Origin: DATNPH01 sp036703315
Lineage (GTDB): Bacteria; Cyanobacteriota; Cyanobacteriia; Cyanobacteriales; Coleofasciculaceae
Assembly (NCBI GenBank): GCA_036703315.1
Contig: DATNPH010000280.1
Coordinates: 1-32,295 of the forward strand
Direction: 5' to 3'
Length of the DNA: 32,295 nt
The translations under genes were made by a program, and so were the position numbers. This document shows positions 22,067 to 29,500 of this stretch, one piece after another. How positions within the stretch are numbered: the stretch's first letter is position 1; each line of letters begins with the position of its first letter. The notes under the pieces are model-generated. The model did not search any database and was not told where the DNA came from. It saw only the letters and a program-made list of their open reading frames with translations.

Positions 22067-23722
22067 ATGTCTGCTCTTAATCCCACTACTTATCGTCGGC
22101 TTAAAAATTTACAACAGATTCCTAGTGTGTGGGAAGGCGATCGCCGTCCGTTAGCGGCTTTTTCAGACAACTCGGAGCCGGAGGCTGAAGCCAACAGTGA
22201 ATGCATTCTCTGGGTGGATGGCTCGGAAGGAATTGTTCGGGCGATGGATTTGGTGTCACCCCAAATGGGACCTGAAGCCGTTGTTCGCGCATTGCTGCGA
22301 GCGATAGAGCATCCTCAGAGTCCTGCTAGACCTGCACGACCTTCAAAGATTGTGGTTCGAGACCGAGAACTTCAGTTTTTTCTGCGAGGTGTGCTGCAAG
22401 AATTAGATATTACGATTGAATACTTTCCCGAATTGCCCTTAATTGACGAATTGTTTCGGGGGTTTGAGGAAATTGCTCAGCACCGACAGCCTACACTCCC
22501 GCCTCAATATGCAGAGCTCTTACGCCAAAGAGCCTATGAAATTTGGAACGATGCTCCTTGGGAACTACTAGCTGACCACAATATTCTTTCAATTGAGTTA
22601 AACCGATGGGATGTCGGAACGCTCTATGCATCAGTAATGGGAATGCTAGGCATGGAGTACGGGATACTGCTATATCGCTCCTTGGATTCCCTCAAACGGT
22701 TTCGGGCATCGGTTGTGGCAGAGAAGTCATTTGAAGCGATGGAACAAGCTTTTTTAGGACAAGATTGTTTGTTTCTAACGTTTGGGCAAATTGATGAAGA
22801 CGAAGACGACGAAGATGAAGACGAGGAAATTGATTTAGCTGACTTACCGATGTCAGACATTGTTCCTAGCTTTGGGACAGTGCATCCATTTGAAGGGATG
22901 CGACCATTTCTCTATGAGGAAGAAGCGATCGCCGTTTACATGGCTCTCGAAGCACTCCATCGATTTATCCGAGCCTGCTATCGGCAGTTAGCAGAAGATC
23001 CCATTCCTACGATTACTAAGCGTTTTCGCATTCCGGTGCCCCAAGAAGGAGAGGTAAAATCCACGGCTTCGATTAAAGTTGCCACTCTCCCGGAATTGGC
23101 ATCAGAGTTGTTAGATATGGCAGAGCAAGGTGAAGACGACGACTTTGATGAAGAGGACTTTGATGAATCCGAGGTGGCAGTACCGCTACAGGATGACTTG
23201 ATACCAAAAGATGCTTTCCTCAGTTTGGGCATAATTCCTTGGGAAAGTGTAGAATTGCTGCGCTCGGGTGTGGATTGCTATCAACCTAAAAACGTTACAA
23301 CCGAAGGAGAAGGGTTGCCTGTCATTCTAATTCAAACCACCCGCCCAAAGGCAAAGGAGCTGATTGATAAAATCAAGGCGGCAGGGGGTTTGAAAGGGAT
23401 TTGCTTTAATCCAGGGGAAGACCCCTTTGAAGGCGATCGCTACGATTTAGGTATTCTCCAAACCGAAAACAGTAGTCTTTACCTGTTTGGAGAGTTTCCT
23501 GAAGCCGATCCTACTCATGCGACTGCTCGTAAGAAGTGGGATCAGCGCTGTAAAAAAATTAAAGGATATTGTGGATTAGTGATTGCTAAGGGCGTCACAG
23601 GAGCATCTCGCGGCAATCCCCAGCCTCGCGACATGATGGCATTGTTTGAAGCGCGATCGCTTTCGGCAACAGAATTAGGATTAGGGATGCTTCAGCGGAT
23701 TCCCCAGTTTGAATTCGAATAG
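22067..23722 (+). CDS. Large acidic cyanobacterial protein of unknown function (DUF6930-like)
   Basis: This protein has 551 residues from the ATG at 22067; a TTG start 21 bp upstream lies in the hairpin tail and is less likely. There is no signal peptide or membrane segment. The N-terminal half contains WVDGSEGIVRAMDLVSPQMGPEAVVRALLRAIEHP and PWELLADHN; two acidic runs (IDEDEDDEDEDEEIDL near 244-259, and GEDDDFDEEDFDESE near 355-369) separate it from the C-terminal part (VILIQTTRPKAKELIDKIKAAGG, then LYLFGEFPEADP). From memory it belongs to a cyanobacterial family carrying DUF6930; no biochemical role is known to me. The hinge-like acidic stretches suggest two folded halves joined by a flexible linker. 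Confidence 0.82.
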   Translation: MSALNPTTYRRLKNLQQIPSVWEGDRRPLAAFSDNSEPEAEANSECILWVDGSEGIVRAMDLVSPQMGPEAVVRALLRAIEHPQSPARPARPSKIVVRDRELQFFLRGVLQELDITIEYFPELPLIDELFRGFEEIAQHRQPTLPPQYAELLRQRAYEIWNDAPWELLADHNILSIELNRWDVGTLYASVMGMLGMEYGILLYRSLDSLKRFRASVVAEKSFEAMEQAFLGQDCLFLTFGQIDEDEDDEDEDEEIDLADLPMSDIVPSFGTVHPFEGMRPFLYEEEAIAVYMALEALHRFIRACYRQLAEDPIPTITKRFRIPVPQEGEVKSTASIKVATLPELASELLDMAEQGEDDDFDEEDFDESEVAVPLQDDLIPKDAFLSLGIIPWESVELLRSGVDCYQPKNVTTEGEGLPVILIQTTRPKAKELIDKIKAAGGLKGICFNPGEDPFEGDRYDLGILQTENSSLYLFGEFPEADPTHATARKKWDQRCKKIKGYCGLVIAKGVTGASRGNPQPRDMMALFEARSLSATELGLGMLQRIPQFEFE

Positions 23723-23919
23723 ATAGATACAGGTAACATCCTGTCTTTCTGCATTGATCAGCGCCCAAAAAGCCCCATTTGATATTTTGCAAGAAGTCGA
23801 GTCAATCTCTGTGTGGTGATATTTTTGACTCAGTACTTCTGCTCCAGCCACTTGTAGAATGATTGCTCAACGGAATACCATTGTAGTTAATATTTGTCAA
23901 GCCGACACAGAAATAACGC

Positions 23920-24609
23920 ATGAAACTTCCGATTGTGACGACTGTTTTACTTGTAGCGACACTTGGCTTCGCCACTCCAACTAAAGCTGATTACTCTGAC
24001 TTAGTGCAGCGACTCCTTCTAAGAGGGGGATGTCCGAGGTGTAACCTTAGTGGTGTTGACTTAAAACAGGCTAACTTGAACAATGCCGACCTAAATCATG
24101 CTGACCTGATCGGTAGCCAACTAGAGAATGCTAACTTGGATAGGGCTTCCCTAATCCGTGCCAATCTGAACGATGCCAATCTCAGTGGTGCCAGTCTCAG
24201 TGGTGCCAACCTCTGGGGTGCCACCCTGAGGAGTGCCAGTCTCAGTGGTGCCAACCTCACGGGTGCTGAGTTAGGCTTCGCTGCATTTGAAAAGGCGACA
24301 TTGAGCCGTACAATCCTCAGTGGAGCCAACATGAGGGAGGCGAAGCTGAGAGGAGCCGATCTGAGTGGTGCCAATTTTAGTGGTGCGAATTTGAGGGAAG
24401 CAGAACTAAAGGGTGCCAACCTCACGGGTGCCAACTTGAGTGGTGTTGACCTCACAGATGCTGACCTAACTGATGCCGATTTAAATGGTGTCAACTTGAG
24501 CGGTGCCAACATGAAGAACGTCAACACAACTAATGCCAGCCTCAATAACGCTATCCTTTGTAAAACTACAGGCTGGAACGGAAGAGTTTCTAATCGAGAT
24601 TGCTCGTAG
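23920..24609 (+). CDS. Exported pentapeptide-repeat protein
   Basis: This protein has 229 residues. A signal peptide (KLPIVTTVLLVATLGFATPTKA) precedes a short helix and a CPRC pair (about residues 38-41). The pentapeptide-repeat domain runs from about 42 to 205 with some 32 A(D/N)LxX units (ANLSGASLSGANLWGATL), forming a right-handed four-sided beta helix. It closes with CKTTGWNGRVSNRDCS, whose Cys residues may pair in the periplasm. It is probably periplasmic or lumenal, as many cyanobacterial members are. The repeats give no clue to its binding partner. It is a single-gene unit with its own terminator. Confidence 0.92.
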   Translation: MKLPIVTTVLLVATLGFATPTKADYSDLVQRLLLRGGCPRCNLSGVDLKQANLNNADLNHADLIGSQLENANLDRASLIRANLNDANLSGASLSGANLWGATLRSASLSGANLTGAELGFAAFEKATLSRTILSGANMREAKLRGADLSGANFSGANLREAELKGANLTGANLSGVDLTDADLTDADLNGVNLSGANMKNVNTTNASLNNAILCKTTGWNGRVSNRDCS

Positions 24610-24618
24610 TTTTTGAGA

Positions 24619-24661
24619 GCAGCAGGTAACAAAAACTTCGCTACTATTACCTGTTGCTTTT
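24619..24661 (+). terminator. Intrinsic terminator of the pentapeptide gene
   Basis: An 11-bp stem (24619-24629 and 24647-24657, one G-U pair) starts 10 nt after the stop and is followed by TTTT. The loop is 17 nt. Confidence 0.75.
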
Positions 24662-24669
24662 ATTCACTC

Positions 24670-24758
24670 AGGACTTACGCAAAACCCCTATATGTAAAGT
24701 GAACATTGCCTACTATAACTCTATAAGTAGCGGATGCAGAGTCAATTGCGTAAGTCCT
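24670..24758. mobile_element. MITE-like element with AGGACTTACGCAA ends
   Basis: Perfect 13-nt terminal inverted repeats (AGGACTTACGCAA at 24670-24682, its complement at 24746-24758) enclose 63 bp with no ORF, total 89 bp. No clear target duplication is visible. This end sequence resembles a very common cyanobacterial small inverted-repeat family (recollection). Degenerate relatives lie at 7301-7483 and, as a half-site, at 31421-31432. Confidence 0.7.
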
Positions 24759-24773
24759 ATAACTTATACATAG

Positions 24774-24792
24774 CCTCCCTTGTTAAGGGAGG
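24774..24792. repeat. Palindromic hairpin CCTCCCTT/AAGGGAGG
   Basis: A perfect 8-bp stem with GTT loop lies between the two MITE-like elements. No T-run follows on either strand. Small palindromes of this form are dispersed in many cyanobacterial genomes. Confidence 0.6.
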
Positions 24793-24837
24793 TATAACGG
24801 TTATTTAAGGGCTTAAATCCCTGAAATTCTGTAAATA

Positions 24838-24929
24838 TAGCGGTTCTCAGTTGAATATAATACAACCGGATTACTTCTCCCTTGTCCTAAAACTGAGATA
24901 GCTGTATTTCATTCAAGTGAAAACCGCTT
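24838..24929. mobile_element. MITE-like element with AGCGGTT ends
   Basis: Two 25-nt arms (24839-24863 and 24904-24928) match at 21 of 25 positions as inverted repeats around a 40-nt core. The element is bounded by TA on both sides (24836-24837 and 24930-24931). It belongs to the same family as the element in the MerR pseudogene at 11849-11954, though their cores differ. No ORF. Confidence 0.75.
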
Positions 24930-24959
24930 TATCTGCTTATAGCTGTGTGTATCTGCGGT

Positions 24960-25706
24960 TCAATCCTGATTCAAAAACTCCAAATAGGAATTACTTAATT
25001 CCTTCACTGCCAACTCGTAAAATTGTTTCCCATGTTCCGGTGTTGCCAACGTAGGATTGGAACCCATGCGTCCATCTGGATACCGATAGCGAAAATCAGC
25101 TGAGCCATAAATTGGGTACCCAGAGGCGACGTCCTCTGACAAGGGTGCTTGCTTAATGGCATCAGGATAAACATACTGAGTAATAGCTACCTCGCTGGGC
25201 GTTGCATGAGAGCCTTCTTGGTCGCCATATAAATCCTTTGTCAACTTGTAGACAGAACCACACATAAACCAGTTGGCAAGGCGACACTGTACCCGTTCAG
25301 CTTTGGGAATATTCAAATCTATTAAGTGACCATAAACTTCCGAGAAAGCTGCCTTGACGGTAGCCATATTGCCACCATGACCATTGATAAAGAAAAACTT
25401 TGTGAACCCTGCTCTGGCTAAGCTAGTAAGATAGTCTTGAATCAATTGAATCAATGTGCTTGGTTTCAGGCTGATTGTGCCTGGAAAGCCTAAATGATGC
25501 AGTGCCATCCCGACGTTAATCGTCGGACCAACAAGAGCACCACTCGCTTCACCAACACCTTTTGCGATCGCTTCGGCACAAATCGCATCAGTTCCAATTA
25601 ACCCTGTTGGTCCATGTTGCTCCGTTGAACCAATCGGCAAAATAATTCCCGGAGATTGCTCCAAGTAAGCCTCAACTTCTTTCCACGTACTCAAATGTAG
25701 CAGCAT
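24960..25706 (-). CDS. Creatininase-family amidohydrolase
   Basis: This cytosolic protein has 248 residues, the family's usual length. The metal-site motifs are GSTEQHGP (E29, H31), GTDA (D40), INGHGGN (H110) and EGSHATPSE (E172), with GMALHHLGFPGTISL between. The creatininase superfamily hydrolyses linear or cyclic amides with two metal ions; members include creatinine amidohydrolase, a riboflavin-pathway formamide hydrolase in archaea, and MftE peptidase. Cyanobacteria are not known to use creatinine, so the true substrate is open. It stands alone on the minus strand, with its 3' end against the MITE cluster, and is divergent from sphR across a 502-bp spacer. Confidence 0.92.
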   Translation of the reverse strand: MLLHLSTWKEVEAYLEQSPGIILPIGSTEQHGPTGLIGTDAICAEAIAKGVGEASGALVGPTINVGMALHHLGFPGTISLKPSTLIQLIQDYLTSLARAGFTKFFFINGHGGNMATVKAAFSEVYGHLIDLNIPKAERVQCRLANWFMCGSVYKLTKDLYGDQEGSHATPSEVAITQYVYPDAIKQAPLSEDVASGYPIYGSADFRYRYPDGRMGSNPTLATPEHGKQFYELAVKELSNSYLEFLNQD

Positions 25707-25982
25707 TGTTACTTAGTCTCACGTCAATATCGTTAGGCTCTGTAGCTAATTATTCATAGCGACTTTGGAACTGCCTAAACCTTTAGGAGTCGGCTAACCG
25801 TTTCACTACGAATTAACGCAAATGTCTATTTATGGCTCCAACCCAGAGCAAGCTGGAAACCTATGGAATTGAAGTTAACAAGGTAGATCACCCCACTGTA
25901 TTACAAGCTGTGTAATACAATTGCAGCGAGAGGACTGTGTTCCAGACCAATACTTCGCTTTCGTCTGTGGATTTCTTATTTT

Positions 25983-26000
25983 GTCATACAAGTGTATGAC
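25983..26000. promoter_or_regulatory. 18-bp operator-like palindrome
   Basis: GTCATACA and TGTATGAC are perfect 8-nt arms around AG, the size and symmetry of a dimeric repressor site. It is in the spacer shared by the creatininase-family gene and sphR, and no local regulator gene can be paired with it. Confidence 0.45.
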
Positions 26001-26082
26001 GGTATTACACTCAGTGATATTATTTTAATCGGCTGACATCAGCAACAAAGTCAAGCAAATTGTATTAAGTCTTAAAAAATTG

Positions 26083-26112
26083 CTTACTATGGGCTTATCT
26101 AAGCCTGTCCTA
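26083..26112 (+). promoter_or_regulatory. Weak Pho-box candidate upstream of sphR
   Basis: Three 8-nt units, CTTACTAT, CTTATCTA and CTGTCCTA, start at 26083, 26094 and 26105, an exact 11-bp period. They keep the leading CT(T/G) of the cyanobacterial Pho-box unit (CTTAACCT type) but match poorly after it. The last unit ends 97 nt before the sphR start, almost the same as the phoX box to phoX distance. Confidence 0.35.
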
Positions 26113-26208
26113 AGACCTAGATCCTGTAATCATTACTTTTTCTATATCTAAAGGAATAATTTTGGTGTATACCTTGGCTTAGAACTTCAAATACCAAATT
26201 ATCAATAT

Positions 26209-26964
26209 ATGCTTTCTCTCGATCTACCACATAGCCCTTCCAGTCCAGAAAAGCTGGCGCAAACAACGCGCATCCTGGTAGTGGAAGATGAAGATTTGAT
26301 TCGGGAAATGCTTGTCTTGGCTCTAGAAGAAGAAGGCTATGAAGTGGTCACTGCCGCTGATGGGCGTACTGCTGTATCGCTTCTTCAGGATAGCGAGTCA
26401 ACAGACGCAGATTTCCCTTATAACTTGCTGATATTGGATTTGATGTTGCCACAGATCAATGGCTTAGATCTGTGTCGTTTGCTACGTTATCGTGGAAATC
26501 CTGTCCCAATTTTGATTCTTAGCGCCAAAGCCAGTGAAACAGATCGCGTGTTGGGATTGGAAGTCGGCGCGGATGACTACCTTACTAAGCCCTTCAGTAT
26601 GCGGGAGTTTGTTGCCCGTTGCCGTGCTTTACTGCGTCGCCAACGCTTTAGCTGTTTGCCCCAGACGCCAGTGCTGCAACTGCGGGATATTACGCTCTAT
26701 CCTCAAGAGTGCCGGGTAACGGTTCGTGGAGAAGAAGTAAGCTTATCACCAAAGGAATTTCGGCTTCTAGAACTATTTATGAGCTATACCCGCCGAGTTT
26801 GGTCGCGTGAGCAGTTAATCGATCAGGTGTGGGGTCCAGATTTTCTAGGGGACACTAAAACAGTAGATGTTCATATTCGCTGGCTACGGGAAAAATTAGA
26901 GAAAGACCCCAGTCAACCAGAATATTTGATTACCGTTCGCGGTTTTGGCTACCGATTTGGTTAA
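26209..26964 (+). CDS. sphR: Phosphate response regulator, OmpR/PhoB family
   Basis: This protein has 251 residues. The receiver domain (about 20-138) has acidic E26-D27, phospho-acceptor D77 (LLILDLMLP), S105 (ILILSAK) and K127 (YLTKPF). A winged-helix DNA-binding domain follows (about 150-250): VSLSPKEFRLLELFM, VWSREQLIDQVWG, TKTVDVHIRWLREKLE and ITVRGFGYRFG. It is assigned as SphR (the cyanobacterial PhoB) because the kinase, PhoU and PhoX genes follow in order and a Pho box is present. When phosphorylated by SphS it should bind 11-bp-spaced CTTAACCT-type repeats and activate phosphate-uptake and phosphatase genes. The kinase gene starts 140 bp downstream. Confidence 0.93.
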   Translation: MLSLDLPHSPSSPEKLAQTTRILVVEDEDLIREMLVLALEEEGYEVVTAADGRTAVSLLQDSESTDADFPYNLLILDLMLPQINGLDLCRLLRYRGNPVPILILSAKASETDRVLGLEVGADDYLTKPFSMREFVARCRALLRRQRFSCLPQTPVLQLRDITLYPQECRVTVRGEEVSLSPKEFRLLELFMSYTRRVWSREQLIDQVWGPDFLGDTKTVDVHIRWLREKLEKDPSQPEYLITVRGFGYRFG

Positions 26965-27085
26965 AGGTTGGCAAATTAACAGGTTGGATGAAGGTATTTA
27001 AAGTTGGAATGTTGTAAGTTGCGGACATCAGGGTAGAGCTGAAGCGTTAAAATGTTCTAAACCTTCAACCTGCAAACCTTTAACC
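26959..27085. repeat. Inverted repeat flanking the sphR-sphS spacer
   Basis: GGTTAAAGGTT (26959-26969, overlapping the sphR stop) is the perfect complement of AACCTTTAACC (27075-27085). A second match, AGGTTG (26981-26986) with CAACCT (27066-27071), lies inside it. The right arm is part of an AACC series starting at 27060, 27067, 27075, 27082 and 27090. It could fold as a long imperfect hairpin in the sphR-sphS mRNA. Confidence 0.5.
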
Positions 27086-27104
27086 TTCAAACCAATAAAA
27101 ACGA

Positions 27105-28532
27105 ATGACCCTCCTGGCATTTCTACTGGGTCTAGCTCTAGGGATTGGGTTTTGGCTCTGGCAGCAGCGCCGACTCCAACGGCAGTTGGGCCAAATGTTA
27201 GGGTCATTGCAGGCAAATGGCAGTAGTACGGCATTGCCTGCAATTTCTCGCCTGCGGTCGGAGATTGCGCTAGCCAATCAGCATCGGGAAAGACTTAAGG
27301 AGGAACTGCAAACGTGGCAATTGCTACTTGAGGTAGCGCCATTGGGGTATTTGCAGGTAGATGAAGAAAATCGATTGCTTTGGTGCAATGAGCAGGCGCG
27401 TCAGTTGCTACAGATTGATCGATGGGAACCAGGACAACTGCGTTTACTGCTAGAGTTGGTTCGTTCCTACGAACTCGATCAGCTAATTGAACAGACCCGT
27501 CACCGACAACAGCCAACTATCCGGGAGTGGGAATTTCATCCCCCTTGCTTGGATGGAGCAGCGATGAGCAAGGTGCGATCGCTCACATTGCGAGCTTCCA
27601 GTTGGTCTCTCCCTCATAGACATGTCGGTGTTTTTCTGGAAAATCAGCAACCCCTAGTAGAACTTACCCAATCTCGTAACCAGTGGGTTTCTGATTTAGC
27701 CCACGAGCTTAGAACGCCTCTAACCTCAATCCACTTGGTAGCAGAAGCCTTGCAAGGTCGTCTAGAGCCTCCTGCGAGTCGATGGGTTGAGCAACTGCTG
27801 CACGAAACTAATCGGCTGATTAACCTAGTACAAGATTGGTTAGAACTTAGCCATCTAGAGAAAAACCCCAGCCAAAGCCTCACATATCAACCAGTAGAAC
27901 TGCGATCGCTCATTCAGTCAGTTTGGCAAACGTTAGAGCCATTGGCACAGATTAAGCAGCTGTGTTTTGCCTATGTCGGTCCGGATAACCTATGGATAAA
28001 AGCTGATCAAGCCCGCCTGACCCAAGTTTTTCTAAATTTATTAGATAACGGGATTAAACACAGCTCACAACGAGAAGGTATTCGAGTTGAGGTGACTTGC
28101 TTTAAAGCAGAAGATATCGATAGTGAAGCGATCTATGCTCGTAGTGCACCTGTATTGGGTTCCCAGCCAATCTATCCCCTTAGGGAAGTGGGACTGACTT
28201 CAGTAGCTTCCTTCGGGAAGCAGGACGCTGTACCTCCTGAGGAGCTAGAGAATCACGGCTTGATTCAAATTGATATTATTGATTCAGGTTCAGGCTTCTC
28301 CGAATCAGACTTACCTCATGTTTTTGAGCGGCTCTATCGGGGAGACCCTTCGCGACAAAAGCCGTCTGGCTCTGTTTCTTCACAAGGCTCAGGAAAAAGT
28401 AGTGGTAACGGACTAGGTCTCTCAATTGTTCAGGCGATTATCCAGGCTCACGGAGGTACCATCGAAGCTAGAAATCATCCGGACACAGGTGGTGCTTGGT
28501 TGCAAATTAAACTTCCTGACAGCAAAATTTAA
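27105..28532 (+). CDS. sphS: Phosphate-sensor histidine kinase
   Basis: This protein has 475 residues. One N-terminal membrane helix (LLAFLLGLALGIGFWLW, about 3-19) is followed by a basic segment, a coiled coil and a PAS domain (about 72-180, LEVAPLGYLQVDEENRLLWCN). The HisKA domain has H200 (DLAHELRTPLTSIH). The ATPase domain has N315 (FLNLLDNGIKHSS), G1 (IIDSGSGFSE), an F-box (VFERLYRGDP) and G2 (GNGLGLSIV). This PhoR-like layout with a membrane anchor but no periplasmic sensor domain is typical of SphS, which is controlled through PhoU and the phosphate transporter. About 50 extra residues (about 335-385) sit between the N-box and G1 and include a palindromic DNA segment; no motif is lost. 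It should phosphorylate SphR when phosphate is low. Confidence 0.93.
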   Translation: MTLLAFLLGLALGIGFWLWQQRRLQRQLGQMLGSLQANGSSTALPAISRLRSEIALANQHRERLKEELQTWQLLLEVAPLGYLQVDEENRLLWCNEQARQLLQIDRWEPGQLRLLLELVRSYELDQLIEQTRHRQQPTIREWEFHPPCLDGAAMSKVRSLTLRASSWSLPHRHVGVFLENQQPLVELTQSRNQWVSDLAHELRTPLTSIHLVAEALQGRLEPPASRWVEQLLHETNRLINLVQDWLELSHLEKNPSQSLTYQPVELRSLIQSVWQTLEPLAQIKQLCFAYVGPDNLWIKADQARLTQVFLNLLDNGIKHSSQREGIRVEVTCFKAEDIDSEAIYARSAPVLGSQPIYPLREVGLTSVASFGKQDAVPPEELENHGLIQIDIIDSGSGFSESDLPHVFERLYRGDPSRQKPSGSVSSQGSGKSSGNGLGLSIVQAIIQAHGGTIEARNHPDTGGAWLQIKLPDSKI

Positions 28533-28603
28533 CGCTAATTTCACCTTAATTTGCTATCACTATATTTACGACTGTTCATTCTTTTAACGCTAAAGCATCT
28601 GAG

Positions 28604-29269
28604 GTGAGCATATCTTCTGCAAGCAGCAATTCTGAACGTACCCATTTTGAGCGGAGCCTCCGGCGCTTAGAGCAGGATGTTTTGCGCATGGGTGCTCTAG
28701 TTGAAAATTCCTTTCGCCTAAGTCATCAGGCGATGTTCTTCCGAAATTTAGAGGCAGCGAAATTAATTTCGTTACTCGATGACCAAATCGACCACTACTA
28801 TCGCCAAATCGAGTTAGATTGTACCACGCTGATGACGCTACAAGTCCCAGTTGCTCAAGACTTACGCATCCTCAGTGCCTTTATGCAATTGGTCAGAGAC
28901 TTGGAGCGAATTGGCGATTATGCTGAAGATTTAGCAGAGATTGCCGTTAAACTCTTTCCTTACTCACCTCATCCTTGCTTGCCTCAAATTGAGGTAATGT
29001 CCCATCATGCCCAAGCCATGCTGGCAGCAAGTTTGGTGGCACTGGCAGATCTAGACGCAACGGCTGGGCGAGCCGTACAAGTATTGGATGATAAAGTAGA
29101 CACCGCTTACGAAACGCTTTATCAAACTCTGGCTGATCAGCGGGATATCAAAGGCGTTGTTGAGCCTAGTCTTTTATTAGTACTAGCAATTCGTCACTTG
29201 GAGCGAATGGCTGACCATGCTACTAATATTGGTCAAAGAGTGACCTACATCGTTACAGGTCATCGGTAG
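28604..29269 (+). CDS. phoU: PhoU-type phosphate-signalling regulator
   Basis: This protein has 221 residues and starts with GTG at 28604; a GAGG lies very close to the start. Two PhoU three-helix repeats can be read: HFERSLRRLEQDVLRMGALVENS...LDDQIDHYYRQIE...LRILSAFMQLVRDLERIGDYAEDLAE, and the second with LDDKVDTAYETLYQ...RHLERMADHATNIGQRV. The ERxGDYAED and ERMADHATN metal-binding helices are intact. PhoU proteins keep the PhoR/SphS kinase off when phosphate is plentiful, through the PstSCAB transporter; the cyanobacterial form is often called SphU. It follows sphS by 71 bp on the same strand, so the three genes may share a transcript. Confidence 0.94.
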   Translation: MSISSASSNSERTHFERSLRRLEQDVLRMGALVENSFRLSHQAMFFRNLEAAKLISLLDDQIDHYYRQIELDCTTLMTLQVPVAQDLRILSAFMQLVRDLERIGDYAEDLAEIAVKLFPYSPHPCLPQIEVMSHHAQAMLAASLVALADLDATAGRAVQVLDDKVDTAYETLYQTLADQRDIKGVVEPSLLLVLAIRHLERMADHATNIGQRVTYIVTGHR

Positions 29270-29372
29270 TAATTATGGACAAGGACGTATTTATTAATTG
29301 TTCTTGACAAAAGTACTAGATTGTGAAAAAGATCCTATCACTTCAAAATTTTCAGCCATTGGATAGATGCAG

Positions 29373-29402
29373 CTTAACCTTTGGATTACCTGAACTTAGC
29401 AA
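29373..29402 (+). promoter_or_regulatory. Pho box upstream of phoX
   Basis: Three 8-nt units, CTTAACCT, GATTACCT and CTTAGCAA, start at 29373, 29384 and 29395, an exact 11-bp period with 3-nt spacers. The first is identical to the cyanobacterial SphR-box unit as I recall it. A possible -10 element (TAGTAT, 29422-29427) lies 20 nt beyond the last unit. The box ends 98 nt before the phoX start. The rest of 29270-29500 shows only a small TGGCT/AGCCA hairpin near 29438. Confidence 0.75.
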
Positions 29403-29500
29403 AAGCATAAACTTGCAGCCATAGTATCAAGAGTATCTGGCTAAAAGCCATGGATTTTCCTTCTACCAGATGCAGCTGATCCTACATAGACAACATCAAC

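Larger units (their letters stand above)
25707..26208. other. 502-bp divergent spacer between the hydrolase and sphR
   Basis: It contains the 18-bp palindrome at 25983-26000, an 11-bp-periodic stretch at 26083-26112 and AT-rich sequence before sphR. A 27-codon frame (25832-25915, MAPTQSKLETYGIEVNKVDH and so on) has no ribosome-binding site and is not called. No RNA gene is apparent. Confidence 0.5.

Noticed and set aside
24096..24632. Minus-strand frame of 178 codons opposite the pentapeptide gene
   Set aside because: It is a mirror of the pentapeptide periodicity; the plus-strand protein has a signal peptide and correct A(D/N)LxX phase.
25832..25915. 27-codon peptide sharing an LETY.IE..KV pattern with a minus-strand fragment near 12507-12570
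   Set aside because: Similarity is confined to about 8 residues, neither has a ribosome-binding site, and the second lacks a start codon. Kept only as a curiosity.
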